A DNA stretch of 64,000 nucleotides from Streptomyces sp. B1I3 (GTDB lineage: Bacteria; Actinomycetota; Actinomycetes; Streptomycetales; Streptomycetaceae): positions 868,001 to 932,000 of the forward strand of contig NZ_JAUSYD010000001.1 of NCBI RefSeq assembly GCF_030816615.1. Reading direction: 5' to 3'. The position numbers and the translations under genes are program-made. The notes beneath the pieces were generated by a model that worked only from the letters and a program-made list of their open reading frames with translations, was not told the origin of the DNA and made no database searches. Within the stretch, counting starts at the first letter, position 1. Each line of letters begins with the position of its first letter. Below, piece by piece: positions 16,371-24,812 of the stretch.

Positions 16371-17708
16371 CTACTTCCGGACGGTGAAGCCTTGCTCCGT
16401 GCCGTACTTGACGGTCGCGTCCTGCCACGCCTGGAGGCCCTGGGACAGGGGTGTGCCGGAGACGTACGCCTTACCGACGGTGTCGTTGAAGACCGAGTTG
16501 GCGTACACCTGGTACGGCAGGTAGCTCCAGTCGGTGGAGGTGTTCTTCGCGGACTCGGCGAAGATCTTGTTGGCCTTCTGGCCACCGAAGTAGGGGAACT
16601 CGGTGTTCTGGAACGCCTCGGAGTTCAGGTCCTTCGTCGTGGCGGGGAAGGCGCCGTTCTTGATGCGGGTCTGCACGCCGGGGCCGGAGTTCGCGTATTC
16701 GACGAAGGCGTAGGCGAGTGCCTTGTTCTTGCCGAGTTCGGGTAGTGCGAGCGAGCTGCCGCCGTTCTCCGCGCCGGCGTTCTCGCCCTCGGCCCACTGC
16801 GGCAGCGGGGCCGCGCGCCAGTCTCCGGCCGCGTCCTTCACGCCCGAGGCGAAGTTGGCGGGCATCCAGGCGCCTATGGGGAGCGTGGCGATGGTGCCGT
16901 CGCCGAGCCCCTTGTACCAGTCGTCGCTCCAGCCGGCGACGGGTGCGAGGAGCTTCTCGTCGATGAGCTTCTGCCAGGTCTCGGTGTACTTCTTGGCACC
17001 GGCGTCGGCGAAGTCGATGCCGACCGTGGTCCCGTCGACCTTGTACGGGTGCGAGCCTGCCTGCCACAGGAGGGTCGTGGTCAGGCCCGCGTCACCGATG
17101 TCGCTGGTGATGTACGCCTTCGGATCGGCCTTGTGCAGCTTGCGGGCGGCCTCCACGTACTCGTCCCACGTGGTCGGCACGGCGATCCTGTGCGCGTCGA
17201 AGACCTTTTTGTTGTAGAAGAGCGCCATCGGTCCGGAGTCCATGGGCAGCCCGTAGACACCGTCGCCGGACCGCACGGCGTTCCACGGGCCGGGCGAGTA
17301 GGAGCCGGCGAGCTTGTCCGCGCCGTACGGCGCGAGGTCGGTGACGGACTTCGTCAGCGCGTACTGGCTGAGCGCGTAGTACTCGACCTGTGCGACGTCA
17401 GGGACGCCCTTCTTCGCCGAGATCGCGTTCTGGAGCGCCTTGTACTCGTCGTTGTTCGTGCCCGCGTTGACCAGCTTGACGTCGACCTTCGGGTACTTCT
17501 TCTCGAAGTCCGCGGCGACCTGCTCCAGGGTGGGCTCCCACGCCCACACCGTCACGGTGCCGCCCTCTTTCAGCGCCGTCCGGATGTCGGCCGGCGAGAC
17601 CTGCTCCTCGGCGGAGTCCCCGTCGGAGCCGCCGCAGGCGGTCGCTCCCAGAGCCAGGGCACAGACGAGACCGAGGCCGCGCAGCAGGCGGGGTGTGTGC
17701 TTGGGCAT
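16371..17708 (-). CDS. Extracellular sugar-binding lipoprotein of ABC importer
   Basis: The 445-residue protein has a signal peptide with lipobox ATAC (Cys about 25), then the solute-binding protein family 1 fold (GGTVTVWAWEPTLEQVAADFE, VKLVNAGTNNDEYKALQNA, VPDVAQVEYYALSQY). Tryptophan- and glycine-rich segments are typical of oligosaccharide binders. It should deliver a galactoside to the two permeases encoded upstream. No dedicated ATPase is in the operon; the shared ATPase MsiK would serve, as for other Streptomyces sugar importers. Confidence 0.9.
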   Translation of the reverse strand: MPKHTPRLLRGLGLVCALALGATACGGSDGDSAEEQVSPADIRTALKEGGTVTVWAWEPTLEQVAADFEKKYPKVDVKLVNAGTNNDEYKALQNAISAKKGVPDVAQVEYYALSQYALTKSVTDLAPYGADKLAGSYSPGPWNAVRSGDGVYGLPMDSGPMALFYNKKVFDAHRIAVPTTWDEYVEAARKLHKADPKAYITSDIGDAGLTTTLLWQAGSHPYKVDGTTVGIDFADAGAKKYTETWQKLIDEKLLAPVAGWSDDWYKGLGDGTIATLPIGAWMPANFASGVKDAAGDWRAAPLPQWAEGENAGAENGGSSLALPELGKNKALAYAFVEYANSGPGVQTRIKNGAFPATTKDLNSEAFQNTEFPYFGGQKANKIFAESAKNTSTDWSYLPYQVYANSVFNDTVGKAYVSGTPLSQGLQAWQDATVKYGTEQGFTVRK

Positions 17709-17794
17709 GGCGATGCTTCCCTCTTCGTGGTTACGGGGATCTGCGGGATCTGCGGATTCGGCGACGGGCGCTCACCGGATCGACGGGTAGGCGC

Positions 17795-18736
17795 TCATTC
17801 CTTGACGCTTCCGGCGGAGAGACCGGACTGCCAGTACTTCTGGAGCAGCAGGAAGGCGGCGATGAGCGGCACGACGGTGAGCAGCGAGCCGGTGAGGACG
17901 AGGTTGAAGACGGCCTCGCCGCCGGCCGTGGCGGCCTGCTTGTTCCAGGAGTCGAGGCCGAGGGTCAGCGGGTACCAGTCGGGGTCCTTGAGCATGATCA
18001 GCGGCAGGAAGTAGTTGTTCCAGGTCGCGACCATCGTGAACAGCAGGACCGTGACGGTGCCGGGGGCGAGGAGGGGCAGGGCGACCTGGAAGAAGGTGCG
18101 CAGCTCGCTCGCGCCGTCGATGCGGGCTGCCTCCATCAGCTCGGTGGGAATGGCTTCGGTGGCGAAGACCCACATCAGGTACAGGCCGAAGGGTGAGATC
18201 AGGGACGGGATGATGACCGCCCACGGGGTGTCGGTGAGACCCATCTTGCTGAACATGAGGAAGGTCGGGACCGCGAGCGCCGTACCGGGTACGGCGACTG
18301 CGCCGATGACGACGGCGAAGACGGCGCGCTTGCCGGGGAAGTCGAACTTGGCGAGCGCGTACCCACCCAGGACCGCGAGGAAGGTGGCGCCACCGGCTCC
18401 GGCCACCACGTACAGCAGGGTGTTGAGGAGCCAGCGGACGAACACGCCGTCGTGGTACGTGAACGTCCGGCTGATGTTCTCCCACAGGGCGAAGTCCCCG
18501 TCGAACCACAGCCCGAACGACCGGGCGAGCCCCGCCTGGGTCTTGGTGGCGCTGATCACCAGCCACAGCAGGGGGACGAGGCTGTACAGCAGGACCACGC
18601 CGGTGACGAGCGTGAGCAGGACGCTCCGTCGGGGGCGGCCGGGCGTGCGGCGCCCGCGCGTCGGCCTCAGGCGGGGTGCGCTGCCCGGCCCACCCGCTTT
18701 CGGTACGGCGGGCCGGGAGGCGGTGGTGCTGCTCAT
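17795..18736 (-). CDS. Carbohydrate ABC transporter permease, MalG type
   Basis: This 313-residue permease has a proline/arginine-rich cytoplasmic N-terminus, then six membrane segments starting at about residue 39. The EAA loop is ELMEAARIDGASELRTFFQV, with the fixed A-x-x-DGA of the MalG group. It ends SGLSAGSVKE, the usual end of this family (GLTAGAVKG). GGGAG lies eight bases before ATG 18736. Its start is five bases after the MalF-type gene's stop. Confidence 0.92.
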   Translation of the reverse strand: MSSTTASRPAVPKAGGPGSAPRLRPTRGRRTPGRPRRSVLLTLVTGVVLLYSLVPLLWLVISATKTQAGLARSFGLWFDGDFALWENISRTFTYHDGVFVRWLLNTLLYVVAGAGGATFLAVLGGYALAKFDFPGKRAVFAVVIGAVAVPGTALAVPTFLMFSKMGLTDTPWAVIIPSLISPFGLYLMWVFATEAIPTELMEAARIDGASELRTFFQVALPLLAPGTVTVLLFTMVATWNNYFLPLIMLKDPDWYPLTLGLDSWNKQAATAGGEAVFNLVLTGSLLTVVPLIAAFLLLQKYWQSGLSAGSVKE

Positions 18737-18741
18737 CGGGT

Positions 18742-19668
18742 TCAGGCTCCCTTGCGCATGCCGCGCAGCTGGACGACGTAGGCGACGACCATGGTGATCA
18801 CGCCCATGACGATGGCGACCGTCGCGGAGTAGTTGTGCTGCTGGCCGGAGAACGACAGCGAGTAGGTGTAGAGGTTCGGCGTGTAGTCGGTGGTGATCGC
18901 GTTGGGCGCGAGTTTCTGCAGGATGGCGGGTTCGTTGAAGAGCTGGAAGCTGCCGATGATCGAGAAGATGGTGGCGATGACGAGGGCGCCGCGGATGGCC
19001 GGGAGTTTGATCGCCGAGATGACGCGCCACTGGCCCGCGCCGTCGATCTCCGCGGCCTCGTAGAGCGAGTGCGGGACGACGCGCAGCGCGGAGTAGAAGA
19101 TGAGCATGTTGTAACCGACGAACTCCCACGTCACGATGTTGCCGATCGACGCCAGGACCAGGTCGGAGGAGAGCGGGTCCGGCAGCCCTGCGCCGAACGC
19201 GTCGTTGATGTCGCCGACCAGGCCGAAGCGGGTGCCGTACATGAAGCCCCACATCAGGGAGGCGACGACGGCGGGCACCGCGTACGGCAGGAAGATCGAG
19301 ATCCGGAAGAAGTGCTTGCCGTAGAGGCGGCCGCTGTCGAGGGCGAGCGCCACCAGGAGGGCGATGCCCAGCATGATCGGCACCTGGACGGCGAGGAAGA
19401 GGCCGACCCGCGCGACACCGTCCCAGAAGCGGCTGTCCTGCAGCGCCTGTTGGTAGTTCTCGATCCCGACGAACCGGGTGCCGCCGATGAGCTGGGTCCG
19501 GAACAGGCTCAGGTGGACCGAGTAGGCCAGCGGCGCCAGGAACACCAGGGCGAAGACGAGCACGAAGGGGCCGATGAAGCCCCACCCCGTCCACGAGCGG
19601 CGCTCCCGGCGTACTCGCGGTTCGTCCGGGCGCCGGCCTGCGGCCGCCGCCGGTAGAAGCGTCGTCAT
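18742..19668 (-). CDS. Carbohydrate ABC transporter permease, MalF type
   Basis: The 308-residue first permease of the importer has an EAA loop LYEAAEIDGAGQWRVISAIK and six membrane segments (GFIGPFVLVFALVFLAPLAY first). The start ATG has GAGGAA six bases upstream. It heads the operon malF-malG-binding protein-GH42 and is divergent from the LacI regulator. The perfect palindrome at 19765-19780 lies about 100 bp upstream. Confidence 0.92.
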   Translation of the reverse strand: MTTLLPAAAAGRRPDEPRVRRERRSWTGWGFIGPFVLVFALVFLAPLAYSVHLSLFRTQLIGGTRFVGIENYQQALQDSRFWDGVARVGLFLAVQVPIMLGIALLVALALDSGRLYGKHFFRISIFLPYAVPAVVASLMWGFMYGTRFGLVGDINDAFGAGLPDPLSSDLVLASIGNIVTWEFVGYNMLIFYSALRVVPHSLYEAAEIDGAGQWRVISAIKLPAIRGALVIATIFSIIGSFQLFNEPAILQKLAPNAITTDYTPNLYTYSLSFSGQQHNYSATVAIVMGVITMVVAYVVQLRGMRKGA

Positions 19669-19764
19669 CTGGCGTTCCTCGCTCGTCCGCAGCCGAACCG
19701 GCTTGGTTGATCGCTCACACGTCCGGTACCGCCCGAACGGGGCACCCCGGCTTCCGGGGGCGTT

Positions 19765-19780
19765 ATGTTTACGTAAACAT
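19765..19780. promoter_or_regulatory. Perfect 16-bp LacI-type operator
   Basis: ATGTTTACGTAAACAT is a perfect palindrome with the central CG typical of LacI/GalR sites. It sits in the 179-bp gap between the sugar-import operon and its divergent LacI gene. A small hairpin CCCCGG-CTT-CCGGGG (19745-19759) is next to it. Confidence 0.8.
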
Positions 19781-19847
19781 GCGATGCCGAGATGTCTACA
19801 CTGCGGCAAGATGGCGGTCAAGAGTCACTCGTGAAGCGCAGCGGCTG

Positions 19848-20948
19848 ATGAGGGAGACGGTGGAAGAAGCAGCGGACAGCACCCCGGCACGAGGGACGCC
19901 GCCGCCCGGACCGGCCCCCGCACGACGGGCCGGACGGCGTAGGCAGACCGTGTCGATGGCAGACGTCGCCCACCTCGCCGGCGTCTCCTCACAGACTGTC
20001 TCCCGCGTCTCGAACGGCTTTGCAGGCGTGAACGAAGGTACGCGCCAGCAGGTGCTAGCTGTCATGAAGGAACTCGGTTACCGCCCCAACAGCGCGGCCC
20101 GCGCCCTGAAGCGCGGAGAGTTCCGCACCATCGGCGTCATCACGTTCACGCTCTCCACGACGGGGAACGTGCGGACGCTGGAGGCGATCGCCACCTCCGC
20201 CGCACAGGAGGGCTACGCGGTCACGCTGCTGCCCGTCGCGGTCCCCACGCAGGACGAGGTGCGCGGCGCCTTCTCACGCCTCGGCGAGCTCGCCGTCGAC
20301 GCCGCCATCGTCATCATGGAGACCCATCTCCTCGACGCGGCCCGTCTCTCGCTGCCACCGCACGTGAAGGTCGTCGTGGCGGACTCGGACGCCGGGGACC
20401 GTTACACGGTCGTCGACACCGACCAGGCAGGGGGCACGCGGGACGCCGTACAGCATCTCCTCGGCCTCGGACACCGCACGGTGTGGCATCTGGCCGGGCC
20501 CGAGGAGTCGTACGCCGCCCAGCGCCGGGCCGACGCCTGGCGGGCGGCGCTCACGGAGGCGGGCCGGGTGCCTCCTCCGCTCGTCCGCGGTGACTGGTCG
20601 GCGGAGTCGGGCTACCGCTGCGGACTGCGTCTGGCCGGACAGCCGGACTGCACCGCGATCTTCGCCGCGAACGACCAGATGGCGCTCGGCCTGCTGCGCG
20701 CCCTCCACGAACGCGGCCGCGCCGTCCCCGGCGACGTCTCCGTCATCGGATTCGACGACATCCCCGAGTCCGCCTCCTTCCTGCCGCCGCTGACCACCGT
20801 GCACCAGGACTTCGCCGAAGTGGGACGGCGCTGCGTGGAAGGGGTTCTGCGGCAGGTGCGGCAGAGCGGGGCGGACTGCGGAACCACGCTGGTGCCGACA
20901 CGGCTCGTGGCGCGGCAGAGCACAGCCCCGCCACGGCAGTTGCGATAG
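19848..20948 (+). CDS. LacI-family transcriptional repressor of the galactoside operon
   Basis: The product is about 366 residues. A proline/arginine-rich extension of about 35 residues precedes the HTH (SMADVAHLAGVSSQTVSRVS). A hinge (YRPNSAARALKRGE) and a periplasmic-binding-protein-like sensor domain (TIGVITFTLSTTG to FDDIPESASFLPPLTTV) follow. ATG 19848 is used; GTG 19860 in the same frame is an alternative, placed three bases after AGGGAG. It probably binds the palindrome at 19765-19780 and is released by a galactoside. Confidence 0.88.
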   Translation: MRETVEEAADSTPARGTPPPGPAPARRAGRRRQTVSMADVAHLAGVSSQTVSRVSNGFAGVNEGTRQQVLAVMKELGYRPNSAARALKRGEFRTIGVITFTLSTTGNVRTLEAIATSAAQEGYAVTLLPVAVPTQDEVRGAFSRLGELAVDAAIVIMETHLLDAARLSLPPHVKVVVADSDAGDRYTVVDTDQAGGTRDAVQHLLGLGHRTVWHLAGPEESYAAQRRADAWRAALTEAGRVPPPLVRGDWSAESGYRCGLRLAGQPDCTAIFAANDQMALGLLRALHERGRAVPGDVSVIGFDDIPESASFLPPLTTVHQDFAEVGRRCVEGVLRQVRQSGADCGTTLVPTRLVARQSTAPPRQLR

Positions 20949-21341
20949 CGACGCCTGGGCGGTGCAGCCGCCGTCTGCCTGACGATCCTGGCATCCGCCG
21001 GGACGCGCCCCGCTCCGGCACGTCTCCCACCGACCTGCTGCCGTCACCCGGATCGCCGGCACGGCGGTGTCGGGCACGCTCACCCGGACGACGTCACAAG
21101 GGGGCGCAGGACCGGTGTATCGGCCGCATCGCTCTCGGCACCGGCCTCACGGTACTGCCGGACCGCACGGTCGCCCGACAGCACGGTGCCCGACAGCACG
21201 ATCCGAGGGCCCGCCGCGACGCGCGCCCGCGCTGTCCGGCCCCGCGCCACATTCGCCGCCGGCAAAGTGCGTTTGAAAGTGGCCAGGCGGTAAAGACGAT
21301 GTCTTGACACCGGCTTTATACGAAGAGGTAGGAGACGCATC
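20949..21341. other. Intergenic, 393 bp, promoter of the GlsB-type gene at its end
   Basis: Nothing gene-like is seen. Shortly before the next gene, GTTT (21270) lies 14 bases before GGTAAA, a weak partial match to a stress sigma factor promoter (GNNT-N14-16-GGGTAC). TTGACA occurs at 21304-21309. Confidence 0.35.
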
Positions 21342-21620
21342 ATGGGCATCATCGCCTGGATTTTCATCGGACTGCTCGCGGGCATCATTGCGAAGGCGCT
21401 CATGCCGGGCAAGGACCCCGGTGGCATCATCATCACGATGCTCATCGGTATCGCGGGCGGTCTCCTCGGGGGCTGGCTCGGCAAGGTCATCTTCGGCGTC
21501 GACTCCATCGACGGCTTCTTCGACCTCTCCACATGGATCGCGGCCATCGTCGGCTCCGTCATACTCCTCGCCCTTTACCGTCTGGTCACCGGCAACCGCC
21601 GCTCCCACCGCCACGCCTGA
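21342..21620 (+). CDS. GlsB/YeaQ/YmgE family stress-response membrane protein
   Basis: This 92-residue protein has three hydrophobic segments (IIAWIFIGLLAGIIAKALMPG, GIIITMLIGIAGGLLGGWLG, WIAAIVGSVILLALYRLVTG) and the glycine-zipper pattern of the transglycosylase-associated (PF04226) family, linked to general stress in other bacteria. AGGTAGGAG lies seven bases before the ATG. A long hairpin terminator follows. Confidence 0.93.
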   Translation: MGIIAWIFIGLLAGIIAKALMPGKDPGGIIITMLIGIAGGLLGGWLGKVIFGVDSIDGFFDLSTWIAAIVGSVILLALYRLVTGNRRSHRHA

Positions 21621-21640
21621 TCCGGCGCTGCGCGGAACAC

Positions 21641-21686
21641 ACAGCGAAACGGCTTCTCTTCCCCGCGGAGAGGAGCCGTTTCGCTG
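21641..21686. terminator. Terminator hairpin after GlsB-type gene
   Basis: ACAGCGAAACGGCT (21641-21654) pairs with its complement at 21673-21686, and the pairing continues inward with one mismatch around CCGC. It starts 20 bp after the stop codon. Confidence 0.85.
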
Positions 21687-21852
21687 TCCGCACCCACGCC
21701 TACTCGACCGCCGGAATCACCACCGGTCGCCCGGCACGGGCCGGCTCGTACTCCCGCGGTGAGGCGCGCCGGCTGTGGACTCCGCGGTGTGGTGCATGGC
21801 TTACGGCGTTGTGCGCGATTGAGGTCGGGCGTCCGTAGCGGAGGATGGCCCT

Positions 21853-22299
21853 ATGCATGCTCTTTTCGATCAACCAGAAGTCCGTCGGGTCTCGCGAGGC
21901 GAGTACCCCTTGTGGGACGAGGCTCTCGTGGTCGTCAACCAGGACTTGGCCGTGACTCTTCCTGAGCAGGGACCTCTGCAACTGCTTGCCCAGCCTTCCT
22001 ACGAGGCGGGCGAGCCGGAGTACGTCTACGTTGCCCTGGCCAACGGCGAGTGGCACGGCAGTCATCTGTACCCGAAGACGGCAGAAGACTCTGCTCATGC
22101 CTTGGCGATCGTCGCCGACGCCGCGCAGGAAACCGTCGCTGAGCGTCTGTGGCAGGCGTGGCCCCTGTGTGTCGAACACAACCTGGGCGTGCATACGCGC
22201 GACGTGGAGGGGCTGCTCTCCTGGTGGTGCGCCGGGAGGCGGTCGGGGGACGGGCCGGGCCACATCTGGGCGGCCGTGGGCGCGCTCGACACCTTGTGA
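21853..22299 (+). CDS. Conserved hypothetical protein
   Basis: The 148-residue, mildly acidic soluble protein has no signal peptide or membrane segment. GGAGG lies about ten bases before ATG 21853 and codon use is typical. It contains WHGSHLYPKTAEDSAHALA and a tryptophan-rich C-terminus (LLSWWCAGRR, GHIWAAVGAL). I do not recognise a domain. Its own gene looks intact, but it borders a decayed mobile-element stretch. Confidence 0.7.
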   Translation: MHALFDQPEVRRVSRGEYPLWDEALVVVNQDLAVTLPEQGPLQLLAQPSYEAGEPEYVYVALANGEWHGSHLYPKTAEDSAHALAIVADAAQETVAERLWQAWPLCVEHNLGVHTRDVEGLLSWWCAGRRSGDGPGHIWAAVGALDTL

Positions 22300-22326
22300 G
22301 CGCCGTGACGTGAAGGGGGCTGCCGG

Positions 22327-22735
22327 TTGGATGTTGATGTGACGCAATACGTTGGCCGCACGGTCTTGTCCCATCCCGTTTCCACCGGCCTTCAGCCCCG
22401 TCGACTCGGTGCGCTGGTCGGCGAGTTGGCTCATGCGTGGACGGCCTCTGAGGAGGGCCGACTTCACAACCGCAGGGGTCGCGGCCGTCTGCGGGCAGCC
22501 GGGGCCGAACCATCGGTCGGTTTTCACCGACCGGATCATCGTCACCCTGGTCGTCCTGCGGTTACAGCTTCCTCATGCAGCTCTGGTTGTGCTCTACGGC
22601 GTGGACCGCTCCACGATCACTCGCGCCGTCCATGAGATCCGTCCGCTGTTGGCTGCCCGGGGCTTCGCTGTGCCAGGACGGCTCGACCTGCGGGTTCGCG
22701 GCACGGACCGCCGTCCTGGGAGAAAGCTCGGTTAC
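22327..22735 (+). pseudogene. Remnant of an IS5-like (DDE) transposase
   Basis: One frame from 22327 gives GLQPRRLGALVGELAHAW up to RAAGAEPSVG. Near 22515 the match jumps to another frame: VFTDRIIVTLVVLRLQLPHA, then LYGVDRSTITRAVHEIRPLL and AARGFAVPGRLDLRVR. This is the N-terminal HTH part of a family of transposases common in Streptomyces. The match stops at about 22735, before any DDE residue, so the gene is both frameshifted and truncated. No terminal inverted repeats were found. Confidence 0.75.
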
Positions 22736-22839
22736 GGGCCGCTCAACGCGCCACGGCCGCAGCTGTTCAAGCGGCTCGCCGTCCCACCGGGAAGCGACCT
22801 CGCACGCTCGCTCCGGGCGTGCCGACGGCCTGACGGGCC

Positions 22840-22985
22840 GGCCCCGGCGCTCGTGGCGGAGCCGGCCCACGACCCGGTCACCGGCCACGGCCACCGCTAC
22901 GCCGAGCGGCTGCAGGAGGCCGGGACGCCCACGCGGCCGGCCGCGTACCCCGGGGCGGTGCACGTGTCCTCGGCATGCCGGGCAG
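22840..22985 (+). pseudogene. C-terminal fragment of an alpha/beta hydrolase (esterase-like)
   Basis: In the same frame as the transposase tail, the stretch LVAEPAHDP, GHGHRYAERLQEAGTPTRPA, AYPGAVHVSSA looks like the end of a lipase/acetyl-esterase. In such enzymes the catalytic Asp is in AEHDPLRDEG and the catalytic His in AVHGF. Nothing of the N-terminal catalytic Ser region precedes it, so it is a fragment. Confidence 0.5.
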
Positions 22986-23143
22986 GCGCATCAGGCCGAA
23001 GCAGCGCGGGCGGAGGTTTCGAGTCCCTCCTGCTCTCCTTCACCGCATCGGCCGATGTCCTCGGACGGCGAAGGCGTCCGGTCCGAAAGGGAGTGGCCCC
23101 GACGGCGCCGGGGAATTCCCGGGGAGCTCAGTTCGGCGGAGCC

Positions 23144-23233
23144 AAGGAGCAGTGATCGGCCGGCGGCCGATGCCGGAGAAGTGTGCCACCGCAGCAGCAC
23201 ACTTCTCCGGCATCGGCCGCCGGCCGGCTCCTT
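23144..23233. repeat. 29-bp perfect inverted repeat (long hairpin)
   Basis: Bases 23157-23185 are the exact reverse complement of 23198-23226, with a 12-nt loop between them. An outer 7-bp match (AAGGAGC 23144-23150 with GCTCCTT 23227-23233) continues the stem after a 6-nt one-sided bulge. It lies 20 bp beyond the stop of a minus-strand GNAT-like gene. It may be a terminator, or a mobile-element relic. Confidence 0.8.
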
Positions 23234-23252
23234 CCGGGCGAACTGTCCTCCC

Positions 23253-23735
23253 TCATGCGTTCGCGTGGGAGCACCGGGCGTCCTCGACCTGCCTCGGCAC
23301 CCGCATACGCCGCATGAGGTCGCGCGTCACGCGCCGATCGAGCGTGGTGCGCCACACGACTCCCGGGTGCCGGGCGCGCAGATGGGAGAGCGCTCTGGTT
23401 CCCAGCCCGCTGTGATGGAACTGCTTCTCGATCAGCACATCGGTGATGACCCCCTGGGCGCAGGAGGGGCAGAGCCGGAAGTCCACGTGGCCGACCACCT
23501 TGCGCACGTGCACCATGAGCAGGCACTGGGTGTCTCCGGTCCCCCGCCCCGGCGCCTGCACCAGCTCGACCTCGCGGTAGGCGAGCAGGCGCCGGTGCCA
23601 GGCGCCTTTGCGGCGTCTGCGCAGTCGGTGGCGCCCCCGGCCACCGTGATGCCCGGGGGCTTCCGTGTCGTGCGCCCCACGAAGGGGCGCACTGCCGAGC
23701 GTGTGTGTCACGGGTTGTACGTGGCTTCCCTGCAT
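23253..23735 (-). CDS. GNAT-like acetyltransferase (start uncertain, possibly decayed N-terminus)
   Basis: The last 100 residues read as a GNAT: LLAYREVELVQAPG, VGHVDFRLCPSCAQG, VITDVLIEKQFHHSGLGTRA (acetyl-CoA loop HSGLGT), LSHLRARHPGVVWRTT. The N-terminal 50 residues are low-complexity and arginine-rich. No ribosome-binding site is seen for ATG 23735 or for the GTG further upstream at 23834, so the true start is unclear and the gene may be degraded at its 5' end. Two cysteines in CPSC resemble a subgroup of Streptomyces GNATs. Confidence 0.5.
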   Translation of the reverse strand: MQGSHVQPVTHTLGSAPLRGAHDTEAPGHHGGRGRHRLRRRRKGAWHRRLLAYREVELVQAPGRGTGDTQCLLMVHVRKVVGHVDFRLCPSCAQGVITDVLIEKQFHHSGLGTRALSHLRARHPGVVWRTTLDRRVTRDLMRRMRVPRQVEDARCSHANA

Positions 23736-23820
23736 GACTCGCGCCTGCCCCGCCTGCGGCAGCCGATGCGTCCGGTCGGCGCCGGACACGAGGTCGCCGC
23801 CCTCACCGTCCGGGTCCAGG

Positions 23821-23852
23821 GCCGGGCGCGTCACTGGCCGGGCGCGTCACTG
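23821..23852. repeat. Tandem 16-bp repeat at the end of the YihY gene
   Basis: GCCGGGCGCGTCACTG occurs twice in immediate tandem (23821-23836, 23837-23852). The second copy contains the stop codon of the YihY-type gene, and the first offers the same stop sequence downstream. Confidence 0.7.
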
Positions 23853-24812
23853 CCCGGGGCCGGGGTCCGGGTGAACGGGAGCGGTGATGCCCGCCCTCGC
23901 GGCCTCCAGTTGGGCGGCGAACGCGATGCCGAGGAACAGGACGATGCCGGTCAGGTTGGCCCAGAGCAGCAGCGCCACGAAAGCGGTCAACGGCCCGTAG
24001 ACGGCACCGAACGACCCGCTCCTGGCCACGTAGAAGGCGAGCAGCCAGGTGGCCGCGACCCACAGGACCAGGTGCACGGCGGATCCGAAGGCCAGCCACG
24101 TGTATCCGGGCTGCACACGCCGGGGTGACCAGCGGAAGATCACGGCTGAGGCCAGGCCGGCGCAGACCGTCCCGGCGGGGATTTCGAGGGCACCCCACCA
24201 GCGGAGCCAGGACCGCGACCAGCCGAGTGCCTCCACCACCGACTCCCCGACGGCTTGGCCTGCGACCATCACGAGGAACCCGAGCATCAGCGGCAGTCCT
24301 GCGGCGAGGGCCAGCAGCAGACTGCGACCGTACTTGGCGAGGAAGGGGCGGTCGCGCTCGATGCCGTAGATGCGGTTGCAACCCCGTTCGATCTGGCCCA
24401 TCGCCGAGGCGAGGTTGAGCAGGGCGAAGCCGAGGCCCAACCACATCGCGATCGCCCCCGCGGGCGTGGACCCCGCGCTGTGGCGGGTGTCCCGCAACGC
24501 TCCCTGCACGAGTTCCACGCTGGCACCGGGCGCGATCCGTCCCAGCGTCAGCTCGATGACGCGGGCGATGCTCTCGGTGTGCACCGTGGTCGCCACGCCC
24601 ACCAGCGCGATGACGAAGGGCACCATGCCCACGACCACCTGGAAACCGAGGGACCTGGCATAGCTGAACCCATCGGCGTACCGGAACCGCGCGAAGGCGT
24701 CGAGAAACAGTTTGCGCCCTCCGTAATGCCGCAGCGCGCTGAGAGCTTCGTCCCCCGACAGTTCCTCTCCGATCATGTCCCGCGTCTGCGGTACATGGAC
24801 GACTGTCCCCAT
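23847..24812 (-). CDS. YihY/BrkB family inner-membrane protein
   Basis: The product is 321 residues with six hydrophobic segments (SLGFQVVVGMVPFVIALVGV and so on). The family pattern is present: an N-terminal helix with FLDAFARFRYADGFSYARS, the interior LASAMGQIERGCNRIYGIER, and a C-terminal LLLWANLTGIVLFLGIAFAAQ. YihY proteins were once called ribonuclease BN, but are membrane proteins of uncertain role. ATG 24812 has GGAGAGG just upstream. It is divergent from the sugar dehydrogenase gene. Confidence 0.9.
   Translation of the reverse strand: MGTVVHVPQTRDMIGEELSGDEALSALRHYGGRKLFLDAFARFRYADGFSYARSLGFQVVVGMVPFVIALVGVATTVHTESIARVIELTLGRIAPGASVELVQGALRDTRHSAGSTPAGAIAMWLGLGFALLNLASAMGQIERGCNRIYGIERDRPFLAKYGRSLLLALAAGLPLMLGFLVMVAGQAVGESVVEALGWSRSWLRWWGALEIPAGTVCAGLASAVIFRWSPRRVQPGYTWLAFGSAVHLVLWVAATWLLAFYVARSGSFGAVYGPLTAFVALLLWANLTGIVLFLGIAFAAQLEAARAGITAPVHPDPGPGQ

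Noticed and set aside
14149..16524. 791-codon open frame on the plus strand opposite the GH42 gene
   Set aside because: It is the GC-bias mirror of the true gene; the minus-strand frame has full GH42 motifs and this one has none.
21255..21320. Sigma-B promoter upstream of the GlsB-type gene
   Set aside because: The -10-like element is GGTAAA and not GGGTA(C/T), so it was noted only as a weak partial match.
22990..23050. Sequence GGAGGTTTCGAGTCCCTCC resembling a tRNA T-arm and 3' end, as expected at an integration site
   Set aside because: The T-stem is mismatched with an extra T, and no anticodon or D arm precedes it. At most it is a tRNA-like fragment and cannot support an attachment site.
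22300..23252. Possibility of a complete insertion sequence
   Set aside because: Only the N-terminal transposase part is recognisable, and no matching terminal inverted repeats or target duplication were found by eye.
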